A stretch of 64,000 nucleotides of DNA from Bradyrhizobium sp. CER78 (GTDB lineage: Bacteria > Pseudomonadota > Alphaproteobacteria > Rhizobiales > Xanthobacteraceae). The notes beneath the pieces were generated by a model that saw only the letters and a program-made list of their open reading frames with translations, did no database searches and was not told the DNA's origin. This document shows, piece after piece, positions 36,530 through 44,381 of the stretch (the stretch's first letter is position 1; each line of letters starts with the position of its first letter). The stretch spans positions 186,001 to 250,000 of the forward strand of contig NZ_JARVWP010000008.1 of assembly GCF_029846235.1 (NCBI RefSeq), written 5' to 3'. The translations under genes were made by a program, and so were the position numbers.

Positions 36530-36559
36530 TTGACATGCAACCATTTGGTTGCCTATTAT
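36530..36559 (+). promoter_or_regulatory. consensus promoter of the ArsR operon
   Basis: TTGACA at 36530-36535 and TATTAT at 36554-36559, spaced 18 bp. A start about seven bases after the -10 falls on or one base before the ATG at 36567, implying a leaderless mRNA. No ribosome-binding site precedes that ATG. Confidence 0.75.
36537..36552. promoter_or_regulatory. ArsR operator palindrome
   Basis: Perfect inverted repeat GCAACC-ATTT-GGTTGC lying exactly between the -35 and -10 of the ArsR promoter, an ideal position for repression by the encoded ArsR protein. Similar CAACCATxTGGTTG-like sites are what I would expect upstream of ArsR-AHSA1 gene pairs. Confidence 0.7.
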
Positions 36560-36566
36560 CCAACCC

Positions 36567-36881
36567 ATGGATGAAGTCTTCAAAGCCCTCGCGGATGCCT
36601 CACGGCGGACGCTGCTTGACCGGCTTCACGATCAGAACGGGCAGACGCTCGGCGAGCTCTGCGACGGGCTCGACATGACGCGTCAGGCCGTCACCAAGCA
36701 CCTTGGGATTCTCGAGGAGGCCAACCTCGTCACCACGATCAAGCATGGCCGCGAGAAGCTGCACTATCTCAACCCGGTTCCGATCCATCAGATCGGCGAA
36801 CGGTGGATCAGGAAGTTCGAGCGCGGGAAACTCGCCGCGCTCAGCGAATTGAAAAGACAATTGGAGAAGCGTGATGAGTAA
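36567..36881 (+). CDS. ArsR-family transcriptional regulator
   Basis: A 104-residue winged-helix regulator. It opens MDEVFKALADASRRTLLDRL, with recognition segment DMTRQAVTKHLGILEEANLV and a GREKLHYLNP wing. It lacks the metal-binding Cys motif of ArsR/SmtB (no ELCVCDL-type site), placing it in the SdpR-like group usually paired with AHSA1 proteins. Its stop codon overlaps the start of the first AHSA1 gene. Expected to repress its own operon via 36537-36552. Confidence 0.93.
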   Translation: MDEVFKALADASRRTLLDRLHDQNGQTLGELCDGLDMTRQAVTKHLGILEEANLVTTIKHGREKLHYLNPVPIHQIGERWIRKFERGKLAALSELKRQLEKRDE

Positions 36882-37338
36882 ACCCGACTACATCTACGTC
36901 ACCTATATCGAGACCACGGCCGAGAAGCTGTGGCATGCGCTGACATCAAGCGAATTCACCGAACGCTTCTGGTTCGGCTATCGCGCCACCTCCGATTGGA
37001 AGGTCGGCTCGCCCCACCATCTCAGCAAGGACGGCCGCCGCGCCGTGCAGGGCGAAGTGCTGATCGCCGATCCGCCCAAGAGGCTCGCTTACAGCTGGGA
37101 CGTCGTGAAGGAAGGCGTCGAGCGCGAGCAGGTCTCGCGCGTGACTTTCGACATCGAACCGCACGGCGGGGTCGTCAAGCTGACCATGACCCACGACAAC
37201 CTCGGCCCGAAGACGCTGCGCGACGTCTCCGGCGGCTGGCCGATGGTCCTTGCAAGCCTGAAGAGCTTCCTGGAGACCGGGCGCGAACTGCCGGCCGAAC
37301 TGCTCACAAGCGGCGCCAGGGAGCCCTACCATGCCTAA
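36874..37338 (+). CDS. AHSA1/SRPBCC family protein, copy 1
   Basis: A 154-residue START-like (SRPBCC) protein with a hydrophobic pocket. It opens with a YIYVTYIETTAEKLWHALT block, then WKVGSPHH and DPPKRLAYSW, and ends with GGWPMVLASLKSFLETG. The family is linked to hydrophobic-ligand binding and possibly Hsp90-like co-chaperone folds. The specific ligand is unknown. GGAGA lies about eight bases before the ATG at 36874. It overlaps ArsR by eight bases and the next copy by eight bases. Confidence 0.92.
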   Translation: MSKPDYIYVTYIETTAEKLWHALTSSEFTERFWFGYRATSDWKVGSPHHLSKDGRRAVQGEVLIADPPKRLAYSWDVVKEGVEREQVSRVTFDIEPHGGVVKLTMTHDNLGPKTLRDVSGGWPMVLASLKSFLETGRELPAELLTSGAREPYHA

Positions 37339-37798
37339 GCCCGAATTCGTCTACGTCACCTACATCGAGACCACGCCGGAGAAGCTCTGGGATGCACTGA
37401 CATCAAGCGCATTCACGCGGCAATACTGGTTCGACACCGAGCTGCAATCGGACTGGAAGGTCGGCTCGCCGCTCGCGCTGGTGATGAGCGGCAAGACCAC
37501 CGACACCGGCGAGATCCTCGAGGCCGACCGGCCGCGGCGCCTCGCCTACACCTTCAAGCACGAGGCCGATCCCGAACTGCGCAAGGAGCCGACGACCAAA
37601 GTCGTGTTCACGCTCGAGCCGTTCGGCAAGATCGTGAAGCTGACCGTGACCCATGAGGGTTTTGGCGTCGGCAGCAAGCTGCTCGACGGCATTTCCAGGG
37701 GCTGGCCTGCGATCCTGTCCGGCCTCAAGAGCCTGCTCGAGACCGGCAAGGTGGTCGCGATCCCGCCTGCCGCGCTCGGGATCGAAGGCTTCGAATGA
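37331..37798 (+). CDS. AHSA1/SRPBCC family protein, copy 2
   Basis: A 155-residue paralogue of copy 1: the opening EFVYVTYIETTPEKLWDALTS and DWKVGSPL are almost the same, with GWPAILSGLKSLLETGK at the C-terminus. It overlaps copy 1 by eight bases and copy 3 by four bases. Clearly a tandem duplicate. Side-chain differences at Y/F and W positions in the pocket suggest different ligands. Confidence 0.92.
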   Translation: MPKPEFVYVTYIETTPEKLWDALTSSAFTRQYWFDTELQSDWKVGSPLALVMSGKTTDTGEILEADRPRRLAYTFKHEADPELRKEPTTKVVFTLEPFGKIVKLTVTHEGFGVGSKLLDGISRGWPAILSGLKSLLETGKVVAIPPAALGIEGFE

Positions 37799-38346
37799 CA
37801 ATGAAGATCTATCGAAGGACACGTGCGGACATGAACATCGAGACATTCAAGCCGGCCATCGTCTACGCGATCTACATCGCCGCGACGCCCGAGCAGGTGT
37901 GGCAGGCACTCACGAACGCCGAGTTGAGCCGGAAATACTTTTCCGGCAATGCGGTCGAGGTCGATCTTCGGGTCGGCGGCGCCTACATCGTGCGCACGCC
38001 CGACGGCGCACTGCACATCTCCGGCGAGGTGATCGCATGCGATCCCTTGAAGCGGCTGACCGTCACCTTCAACGTCAACTGGCCGCAGCTGGTCGAAAAG
38101 CTCGGGCCGACGCTCGTTACCTGGGAGATCGAGCCGGCCGGCGACGGCGTGAAGCTGACCTTGCTGCAATCGCATGACCGCCCGATCAGCGACGACATCC
38201 TGTCCGGCGGCCGCGCCGGCTGGCCGGCGATCCTCTCCAGCCTGAAGAGCATGCTGGAGACCGGCAAGGCCATGGTGATCCCGATGCAGCCGCCAGCGCG
38301 CATGCTGGCGGCGCTGAAGGAATTGGGGATACCGATGCCGTCGTAA
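37795..38346 (+). CDS. AHSA1/SRPBCC family protein, copy 3
   Basis: A 183-residue, more diverged member: AIVYAIYIAATPEQVWQALTNAEL, DLRVGGAYIVRTPDG and GWPAILSSLKSMLETGK. It has a C-terminal extension of about 15 residues. The ATG at 37795 overlaps the previous stop codon (ATGA). The ATG at 37831 (MNIETFKP) has AAGGA 12 bases upstream and matches the expected family N-terminus, so the shorter 171-residue form is a real alternative. Last gene of the ArsR operon before a palindromic repeat. Confidence 0.9.
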   Translation: MTMKIYRRTRADMNIETFKPAIVYAIYIAATPEQVWQALTNAELSRKYFSGNAVEVDLRVGGAYIVRTPDGALHISGEVIACDPLKRLTVTFNVNWPQLVEKLGPTLVTWEIEPAGDGVKLTLLQSHDRPISDDILSGGRAGWPAILSSLKSMLETGKAMVIPMQPPARMLAALKELGIPMPS

Positions 38347-38367
38347 AGTCTGCGCCACATACTCCGC

Positions 38368-38491
38368 TGTCGTCCCTGCGAAAGCAGGGACCCATAACCA
38401 CCGCTCTTCGCGCTTGGGCCTGCTGGAGCCACAGCGTCGCGCCACCGCTCTACCCTGTGGTTATGGGTCCCGGCCTTCGCCGGGACGACGG
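38368..38491. repeat. intergenic palindromic repeat, family D
   Basis: TGTCGTCCCTGCGAAAGCAGGGACCCATAACCACCG at the left and GTGGTTATGGGTCCCGGCCTTCGCCGGGACGACGG at the right. The only other copy, at 49832-49953, encodes part of a cupin. It lies between convergent genes. Confidence 0.87.
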
Positions 38492-38500
38492 TGGAGGGAT

Positions 38501-40111
38501 TTAGCCCAGCGCCCTTAGCTCCCGCCGCAACACCTTGCCGGTCGCCGTCATCGGCAGGCTGTCGGCGAACTGCACGAAGCGCGGATATTCGTGGGCGGCG
38601 AGCTGCACCTTGACGAATTCCTGGATCTCACGCGCCAGTGTGTCGCTCGCAGCATAGCCCGGGCGCAGCACGATCCAGGCCTTGATCGACTCGGTGCGGA
38701 TCGGATCGGGAATGCCGACCACCGCCGACATCGCGACCGCCGGATGCTTCATCAGCGTGTGCTCGATCTCGGACGGGCCGACGCGATAGCCGGCCGTGGT
38801 GATGACGTCGTCCTCGCGGCTGACGTACCAGAAATATCCGTCCTCATCCTGCACGCCGAGATCGCCGGTCAGCAGGAATTCGCCGGCATATTTCTTCGCG
38901 GTCGCTTCCGGATTGCGCCAATATTCGATCATGGTGCAGGGGCACGGCTGGCGCACGCCGATGATGCCGCGCTGTCCCCGCGGCAGTTCCTCGCCCTTGT
39001 CGTTGACGATACGGACATCAAAGCCCGGCGTGGCGCGGCCCATCGAGCCCGGGCGGATCGGAAACAAATTGGAATTGCTGCCGATCACGAGATTGCACTC
39101 GGTCTGGCCGAACACCTCATGCGCGTCGATGCCGAAGGTCTCGCGCACCCAGCCCAACAGCTCGCCGCCGAGCGACTCGCCGCCGGTGAAGATGCTGCGC
39201 AGCTTCACCCCCGAATTCTTCACATCCGCCTGCCGCATCAGCTTCAGCGCGGTCGGCGGCAGGAACACGTTGCGGATGCCGAGTTCGGCCATCATCTGCA
39301 TCGCCGCCTGCGGCTCGAACTTGCGGGCGCGGTGACCGACCATCGGAATGCCGTGATACCAGAACGCGAACAGACCGTTGATCAGGCCGCCGATCCAGGC
39401 CCAGTCCGCCGGCGTCCACATCAGGTCGCCCGGCCGGGGCAGGAAGTTGTGACACATCTCGACATTGGGCAGATGGCCGAGCACGACGCGATGCGCATGC
39501 AGCGCGCCCTTCGGATTGCCCGTGGTGCCTGAGGTGTAGATGATCAGCGCCGGATCGTCGGCCGAGGTGTCGACGGTGGCGAATTCAGGCGATGCCGACT
39601 TGATCGCGCTCCAGAACGATTTGGTGCCGGGCGGCGTCTTGTCACCGACGATGTAGACGCTCTTCAGCTCAGGCAGCCGATCGCGGATTTTTGCGATCTT
39701 CTCCCAGCCGGCCTGATCGGTGATGACGGCTTTCGCCGCCGAGTTCGACAGGCGGAATTCGAGCGCGTCCTCGCCGAACAGCGCGAACAGCGGGATCGAG
39801 ATGAGGGCCGCGCGGAACGCGGCGAGATGCGCGACCGGCAATTCGAGCGATTGCGACAGGAACACCGCCACGCGATCGCCGCGCACCAGACCGTCGGCGG
39901 TCAGCACATTGGCGAAGCGGCGCGACGCATCTGCGACCGCGTCGAACGAGGTGCGTGTGGTGCCGCCATCCTCGTCGACATAGATGAGCGCAAGCCGGCC
40001 GGTGCCATCGGCATAACGATCGCAGCACGCGGTCGCCATGTTGAAGCGCGCGGGAACGTCCCAGCGGAAGTTGCGATAGAGCTCGTCGTAGATCTTGGCT
40101 TCCTGAAGCAT
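38501..40111 (-). CDS. acyl-CoA synthetase (AMP-forming)
   Basis: A 536-residue ANL-superfamily enzyme that adenylates a carboxylic acid and transfers it to CoA. The P-loop-like IIYTSGTTGNPKGAL lies at about 188-202, FGQTECN in the middle, GDLG and YRVGPSEIE around 430-460, and the C-terminal Lys in TATGKVLRREL. The closest relatives by pattern are acetyl/medium-chain-type synthetases. No signal peptide. Chain-length preference cannot be read reliably. It is 56 bp downstream of the Rieske-reductase gene on the same strand. Confidence 0.93.
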   Translation of the reverse strand: MLQEAKIYDELYRNFRWDVPARFNMATACCDRYADGTGRLALIYVDEDGGTTRTSFDAVADASRRFANVLTADGLVRGDRVAVFLSQSLELPVAHLAAFRAALISIPLFALFGEDALEFRLSNSAAKAVITDQAGWEKIAKIRDRLPELKSVYIVGDKTPPGTKSFWSAIKSASPEFATVDTSADDPALIIYTSGTTGNPKGALHAHRVVLGHLPNVEMCHNFLPRPGDLMWTPADWAWIGGLINGLFAFWYHGIPMVGHRARKFEPQAAMQMMAELGIRNVFLPPTALKLMRQADVKNSGVKLRSIFTGGESLGGELLGWVRETFGIDAHEVFGQTECNLVIGSNSNLFPIRPGSMGRATPGFDVRIVNDKGEELPRGQRGIIGVRQPCPCTMIEYWRNPEATAKKYAGEFLLTGDLGVQDEDGYFWYVSREDDVITTAGYRVGPSEIEHTLMKHPAVAMSAVVGIPDPIRTESIKAWIVLRPGYAASDTLAREIQEFVKVQLAAHEYPRFVQFADSLPMTATGKVLRRELRALG

Positions 40112-40167
40112 GGCGGCAGATTAGAGCATTGCCGCCGGACCACAAACCCCTCCTTAGGGGAAGGCCG

Positions 40168-41685
40168 TCAGGCCGCCCGCTCCATTGCGACCTCGGCCTT
40201 GAGGCTTTCGAGGTCGCGATAGATCGAGGCGACCGCAAGCACGCGCCCGCCACGCTTGTAGCGCAGCACGCAATCCCTGCCGGCAATGCTGCCATCCACC
40301 GCGATCTCGTCCCACTGCTCGGCGTGGCCGACATAGTTGATCGGCACGTCGTAATGCTGGCTCCAGAAGAACGGCACCGCATCGAAGGCCTCGCGCTGCC
40401 CAAGCATATTCCGCGCGGCGGTCTGGCCCTGGCGCTCTGCCACCACCCAGTGTTCGACCCGGATATTCTCGCCGCTGTGCGGGTCGGGCCAGCGCGCGAT
40501 ATCGCCCGCCGCGTAGACGCCAGGAGCGCTGGTCTCGAGATAGGCGTCCACTGTCACGCCGCGATCGATCGTGAGCCCGGCGGCTTCCGCCAGCGCCAGC
40601 CGCGGCTTCACGCCGACACCGAGCACGACGAGATCGGCGTCGAGCACGGGCCCGCTCTTCAGTCGCCCGCGCTTGCCTTCGATCGCGGTCACGGTGTCAC
40701 CGAGATGGAAGACGACGCCATGCTCCTCGTGCAACGCGCGGACGAAATCGCCCATCTCGGGCCCGAGCACGCGCTCCAGCGGCCGCGCTTCCAGCCCGAC
40801 CACGTGAACCTCGATCTCTCTCGCGCGCAACGAGGCCGCAACCTCGAGCCCGATGAAGCTTGCCCCGATCACCACTGCACGGCGCGCTCCGCTGGCCGAG
40901 GCGATGATCGCCCGGCAATCGTCGAGACTGCGCAGCACATGAACATGGGGCTGATCAACGCCGGGGATCGGCAGCCGCACCGGCTCCGCACCGGTCGCCA
41001 GCAGCAGCCGGTCGTACGCGAGCACCTCGCCGCCGGCGAGCACGACGTTGCGTCGGCCGGTGTCGATCGACTTGACCTCGGTCGCAAGTCTCAGATCGAT
41101 CGCCGCCTCGGCATAGAAGTCGTCCGGCTTCAGCGGCAGCCAGTCTTCCGGCGCGCTGCCGGCGAGGAAGTCCTTCGACAGGTTCGGCCGGTCCACCGGC
41201 GGCACGGCCTCGCCGCTGAGCATGACGATACTGCCGCGATAGTCCTGCCGCCGCAGCATCTCGGCGGCGGCAAAGCCTGCCGCACCGCCGCCGACAATCA
41301 CGATCCTGCCGGGTGCATCGACCGGGCCCTTGACGCGGGGTTTCGGCTGCGCACGCTTCTCACGCACGATGATGCGATCGCCGTCGCGCTCGACCTTCCA
41401 GACCGCGAGCGCGTTGAAGGCGGGCGCGGCGACCGCCTCGCCGGTGCGAATGTCAAAACAGGCGTGATGCCAGGGGCAATGGACGGTCTCGCCTTCGACC
41501 AGGCCGTCGGCGAGCGGGCCGTGGTAATGGCTGCAATGCGCGTCGATGGCGAAGATATCCGCCCCCGAGCGCAGCAGCAGCACGTCGTCCTCGCCGACAT
41601 GGCCGAGCAGCATCGTGCCCGGGAAGTCGGAGAGGGTCACACCCTGAGTCAGATCCGGACCCGAAGGAGCTTGCTGATCGGCCAT
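40168..41685 (-). CDS. FAD-dependent reductase with N-terminal Rieske domain
   Basis: A 505-residue two-domain protein. The Rieske domain (about 12-110) has its cluster ligands C51-x-H53 and C70-x2-H73 in CSHYHGPL and CPWHHACF. The remainder is a pyridine-nucleotide-dependent ferredoxin-reductase fold, with GRIVIVGGGAAGFAAAEML near 127 and VVIGASFIGLEVA near 270. It resembles AIFL/AIFM3-type proteins that shuttle electrons between NAD(P)H, FAD and a Rieske cluster. The partner is unknown. The ATG at 41685 (MADQQ) has GGAGA eight bases upstream and replaces a longer frame without a ribosome-binding site. Confidence 0.92.
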   Translation of the reverse strand: MADQQAPSGPDLTQGVTLSDFPGTMLLGHVGEDDVLLLRSGADIFAIDAHCSHYHGPLADGLVEGETVHCPWHHACFDIRTGEAVAAPAFNALAVWKVERDGDRIIVREKRAQPKPRVKGPVDAPGRIVIVGGGAAGFAAAEMLRRQDYRGSIVMLSGEAVPPVDRPNLSKDFLAGSAPEDWLPLKPDDFYAEAAIDLRLATEVKSIDTGRRNVVLAGGEVLAYDRLLLATGAEPVRLPIPGVDQPHVHVLRSLDDCRAIIASASGARRAVVIGASFIGLEVAASLRAREIEVHVVGLEARPLERVLGPEMGDFVRALHEEHGVVFHLGDTVTAIEGKRGRLKSGPVLDADLVVLGVGVKPRLALAEAAGLTIDRGVTVDAYLETSAPGVYAAGDIARWPDPHSGENIRVEHWVVAERQGQTAARNMLGQREAFDAVPFFWSQHYDVPINYVGHAEQWDEIAVDGSIAGRDCVLRYKRGGRVLAVASIYRDLESLKAEVAMERAA

Positions 41686-41745
41686 GGCCTGTCTCCAGTT
41701 TATCCAGAACTTCACCCCGAGGCTTGCGCGAGGGCTTTGTCGCTA

Positions 41746-42213
41746 TCAGCTTCCCTGCATATAGCGGACCGGGTTCTCCCGATCCGCCTTGAAGATATCG
41801 GCGGCCTCGGCGAACAGCGCCGCAACGGCGGGCGCCTTCAGATCATCAAACGCTTCGAAGCTGAAATTGTTGCCGCCGGCGCGCAATTCGCCGAGCTTGC
41901 CGGCATAGCAGGACACCAGCGGCTTGCCGCCGCGGGTCACCGCGACATAGACGCTGATGTAGTTCTTCTGCAGCGCCACCCCGATCACCGGCCAGGCGGC
42001 CGTCTTGCCGGACTTGATCGCGTAGCGAAACTCGCCATAGCCGATCATGTTCATGCGCATACCGGCTTCACCGGCCGGCGTGCCCTCATGAAAATGCCGC
42101 TTGAGCGAAGGCGCCGCCTTCCGCATCAACGCGTGCAGTTGTTCGAGATCCGCGGTCCGTGCCGGATCAAAGGCGAGGTAGGCTTCCAGACTGTCCGCGG
42201 CGACACGAAACAT
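41746..42213 (-). CDS. DUF1801 (YdhG-like) protein
   Basis: A 155-residue protein of the DUF1801 fold, with LRKAA-type helix (ALMRKAAPSLKRHFHEGTP), GYGEFRYAIKSGK and NYISVYVAVTR. Some relatives have been called iron chaperones by analogy only. The function is unknown. It is single-domain with no signal peptide. It sits 60 bp upstream of the Rieske-reductase gene on the same strand. Confidence 0.85.
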   Translation of the reverse strand: MFRVAADSLEAYLAFDPARTADLEQLHALMRKAAPSLKRHFHEGTPAGEAGMRMNMIGYGEFRYAIKSGKTAAWPVIGVALQKNYISVYVAVTRGGKPLVSCYAGKLGELRAGGNNFSFEAFDDLKAPAVAALFAEAADIFKADRENPVRYMQGS

Positions 42214-42258
42214 TGGAAACCTCCGCGACCATCCGACCCGGCACCGTGCGGGTCTTGC

Positions 42259-42343
42259 GTAGCCCGGATGAAGCGAAGCGTAATCCGGGGCCTCACCGAT
42301 CGGATGGACTTACCCGGATTTCGCTTCGCTTCATCCGGGCTAC
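42259..42343. repeat. intergenic palindromic repeat, family F
   Basis: Outer arms GTAGCCCGGATGAAGCGAAG and CTTCGCTTCATCCGGGCTAC are perfect over 20 bp. Inner arms CGTAATCCGGGG and CCCGGATTTCG form the second tier. A second copy is at 61144-61229. Confidence 0.9.
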
Positions 42344-42356
42344 AAAATCTACGCAA

Positions 42357-42812
42357 TCAGGACGACAGCGCGGCCTTCACGAGGCCGCTGGCCTTGCCGA
42401 AATCCATCTGGCCGGCGTATTTCGCCTTCAGGGCGCCGATCACCTTGCCCATGTCCTTGATCCCGGCGGCACCGGTCTCGGCGATGATGGCCGAGATCGC
42501 GGCCTTCACGTCGTCGTCGGACATCTGCTTCGGCAGATAGGCCGAGATCACGGCGATCTCCGCGCGTTCCTGATCCGCGAGCTCGGCGCGGCCGCCCTTG
42601 TCGTAGAGCTCGACCGACTCCTGGCGCTGCTTGATCATTTTCTGCAGGATGCCGAGCAGATCGGCATCGGAGAGGGGCGGCTTGCCCTGCCCGCGCGCAT
42701 CGATGTCGGCATTCTTGATGGTCGAATTAACCATGCGCAGGGTGGAGAGCTTGCGCTCATCCTTGGCCTTCATGGCTTCCTTGACCGCATTGTTAATGTC
42801 GTCGCGCAGCAT
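42357..42812 (-). CDS. GatB/YqeY domain protein
   Basis: A 151-residue protein of the YqeY family (MLRDDINNAVKEAMKAKD, LSTLRMVNSTIKNAD, MGKVIGALKAKYAGQMDFG). The fold matches the C-terminal tRNA-contacting domain of GatB, and a helper role in tRNA metabolism is inferred for the family. The ATG at 42810-42812 has AGAGGA eight bases upstream. Longer in-frame extensions run into the hydrolase gene and have no ribosome-binding site. In related genomes yqeY lies near carA and dnaG. Confidence 0.93.
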   Translation of the reverse strand: MLRDDINNAVKEAMKAKDERKLSTLRMVNSTIKNADIDARGQGKPPLSDADLLGILQKMIKQRQESVELYDKGGRAELADQERAEIAVISAYLPKQMSDDDVKAAISAIIAETGAAGIKDMGKVIGALKAKYAGQMDFGKASGLVKAALSS

Positions 42813-42969
42813 CCTGGTGTCCTCTCGTCTGGCAAGATGCTGATCTAAGCCCTCCGCGACGCCAGAACAACAGCTAAGCCCCGGTTCTGGCGACCCCAGA
42901 ACCGGGGCTGACCAGGCCAGCCCTCGGGCATTGGCGCCGGCCCGCGGTCCGCCGGCGAGCCGGGCAATT

Positions 42970-44280
42970 TCACTGCATGAGATGCCTGGCCAGCGCAGCG
43001 AACGCCGGCAGCGTGGTCGGGTCGTTGTGGGCGTTGGCCGCCAGCGGATGCGAGCCGAAACGGGCAATGACCATCTCGGCCTTGGGATCGATATAGATCG
43101 CCTGTCCATTGACGCCGCGCGCCATGAACGCGCCGTCCTCGTTGTTGGTGACCCACCACATGTCGCGATAGCTCCAGCCGGGAAGCGTCGCATAGCCGGC
43201 CTTCTCGAAATCGGATGTCCGGCCGCCCTTGCGGATGTCGTCGACGACGGCTTTCGGCACGATCTGTTGGCCGTTGTAGGTTCCACCGAGCCGCATCATC
43301 TCGCCGAACCGCGCCAGGTCCCGCACGGCCGCATTCAGCCCACCGCCGGCAAATTCCGTTCCCTCGCTGTCGATCAGCATGTAGGCGTCCTGCTCCATGC
43401 CGAGCTTCTGCCAGATCCGCTCGGAGAGCAGCTCGCCGACAGTCTTGCCGGACGCGCGACGGATCAACCAGCCGAGCACATCGCTGTTGACGGTCTTGTA
43501 GGCGAACGCCTCGCCGTGCTGGCCTTCCTTCTTCAATGTCTTGAGGAAGCCGTAGAAGCTCGTCGGTCCGGCATAGCCGGGTGGGCGCGGCACGAGGCCG
43601 CCTGCCCTGACGTGATCAAAGATCTCCGCCTTGGGATTGGCGTAGTTCTCCGAATATTGGACGCCGACCGTCATATCCAGAACCTGCCGCACGGTGGCGT
43701 CGCCATAGGCCGTGTCCGTGAGCTCCGGAATATACTTCGAAACCGGAGTCTTTTCGTCGAGCTTGCCTTCGGCAACCAGTGTGGCACCGAGCGTGCCGAA
43801 GAAGGACTTGGTCACCGACATCGCGATGTGCGTGGCGTGCGGGTTCATCACACCGAGATAGCGCTCATAGACGATCTTGCCCTTGTGCAGGACGACGATT
43901 GCATCGGTGTAGTTTGCCGCGAGCGATTCCGCCCACGTCATGGTTCCGGATTGGCCGAGCGGCTGAAACGTGATGGCGTCGATGTCGTTTCGTTCGGCGC
44001 GCGGCAGCGGTGACGCGGCGTTGTCGCCGCGCCAGACGTTGCTGGTCGGCAGGAAGCGGCGGAAATTCGCGAACGACCAACGCGTCTGCGGAAAAGCAAA
44101 GTGCGAGCCGTTGGAGAACTGGATCAGCTTGTCCGCGGGCGGCGGCGAGCCGACCATCCATCCCATCTTCACGGGATCGGAGTCCGCGGCACTCAGCGGC
44201 GCCTGCGCCAGCGCGGCTTCCGTGCCGAGCCCAATCGTTGCGGCCATCACAACACCGACCATCGTCGAGCGTCCGGTCAT
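42970..44280 (-). CDS. exported serine hydrolase, class C beta-lactamase / NylB-like
   Basis: A 436-residue protein with a signal peptide (cleavage near AALAQAP, about 26). The serine-hydrolase SxxK motif is S155-V-T-K158. YKTVNSD near residue 256 may supply the Tyr base, and the segment LHKGKIVYERYLG is like that of 6-aminohexanoate-dimer hydrolases (NylB family). The fold is beta-lactamase-like, but carboxylesterase or amide hydrolase activity is more likely than antibiotic resistance. Divergent from a LysR gene that probably controls it. Confidence 0.9.
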   Translation of the reverse strand: MTGRSTMVGVVMAATIGLGTEAALAQAPLSAADSDPVKMGWMVGSPPPADKLIQFSNGSHFAFPQTRWSFANFRRFLPTSNVWRGDNAASPLPRAERNDIDAITFQPLGQSGTMTWAESLAANYTDAIVVLHKGKIVYERYLGVMNPHATHIAMSVTKSFFGTLGATLVAEGKLDEKTPVSKYIPELTDTAYGDATVRQVLDMTVGVQYSENYANPKAEIFDHVRAGGLVPRPPGYAGPTSFYGFLKTLKKEGQHGEAFAYKTVNSDVLGWLIRRASGKTVGELLSERIWQKLGMEQDAYMLIDSEGTEFAGGGLNAAVRDLARFGEMMRLGGTYNGQQIVPKAVVDDIRKGGRTSDFEKAGYATLPGWSYRDMWWVTNNEDGAFMARGVNGQAIYIDPKAEMVIARFGSHPLAANAHNDPTTLPAFAALARHLMQ

Positions 44281-44381
44281 CGAAACTTCCTCCCTGGATA
44301 AGTAGATTTCGGCCGCAGTAGCTCTCTGCCTCGATATATGTCAAATTCATAATATTACTAATCATATGAGTACGTTTCATC
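44281..44381. promoter_or_regulatory. divergent promoter region, NylB-like hydrolase / LysR
   Basis: 101 bp between two divergent start codons. An AT-rich core (ATATATGTCAAATTC, CATAATATTACTAATCATATG) stands out against the GC-rich surroundings and probably contains both promoters and the LysR binding site. No single T-N11-A box could be chosen confidently. Confidence 0.5.

Noticed and set aside
40129..42540. An 803-codon + strand frame across the Rieske-reductase and DUF1801 genes
   Set aside because: Runs antisense through two genes with clear motifs, and its residues are low in hydrophobics and unlike any fold.
42970..44280. Annotating the SxxK hydrolase as a beta-lactamase resistance gene
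   Set aside because: Sequence around the active site is closer to NylB/esterase members, and no ampR-type neighbour exists; the LysR neighbour alone is not enough.
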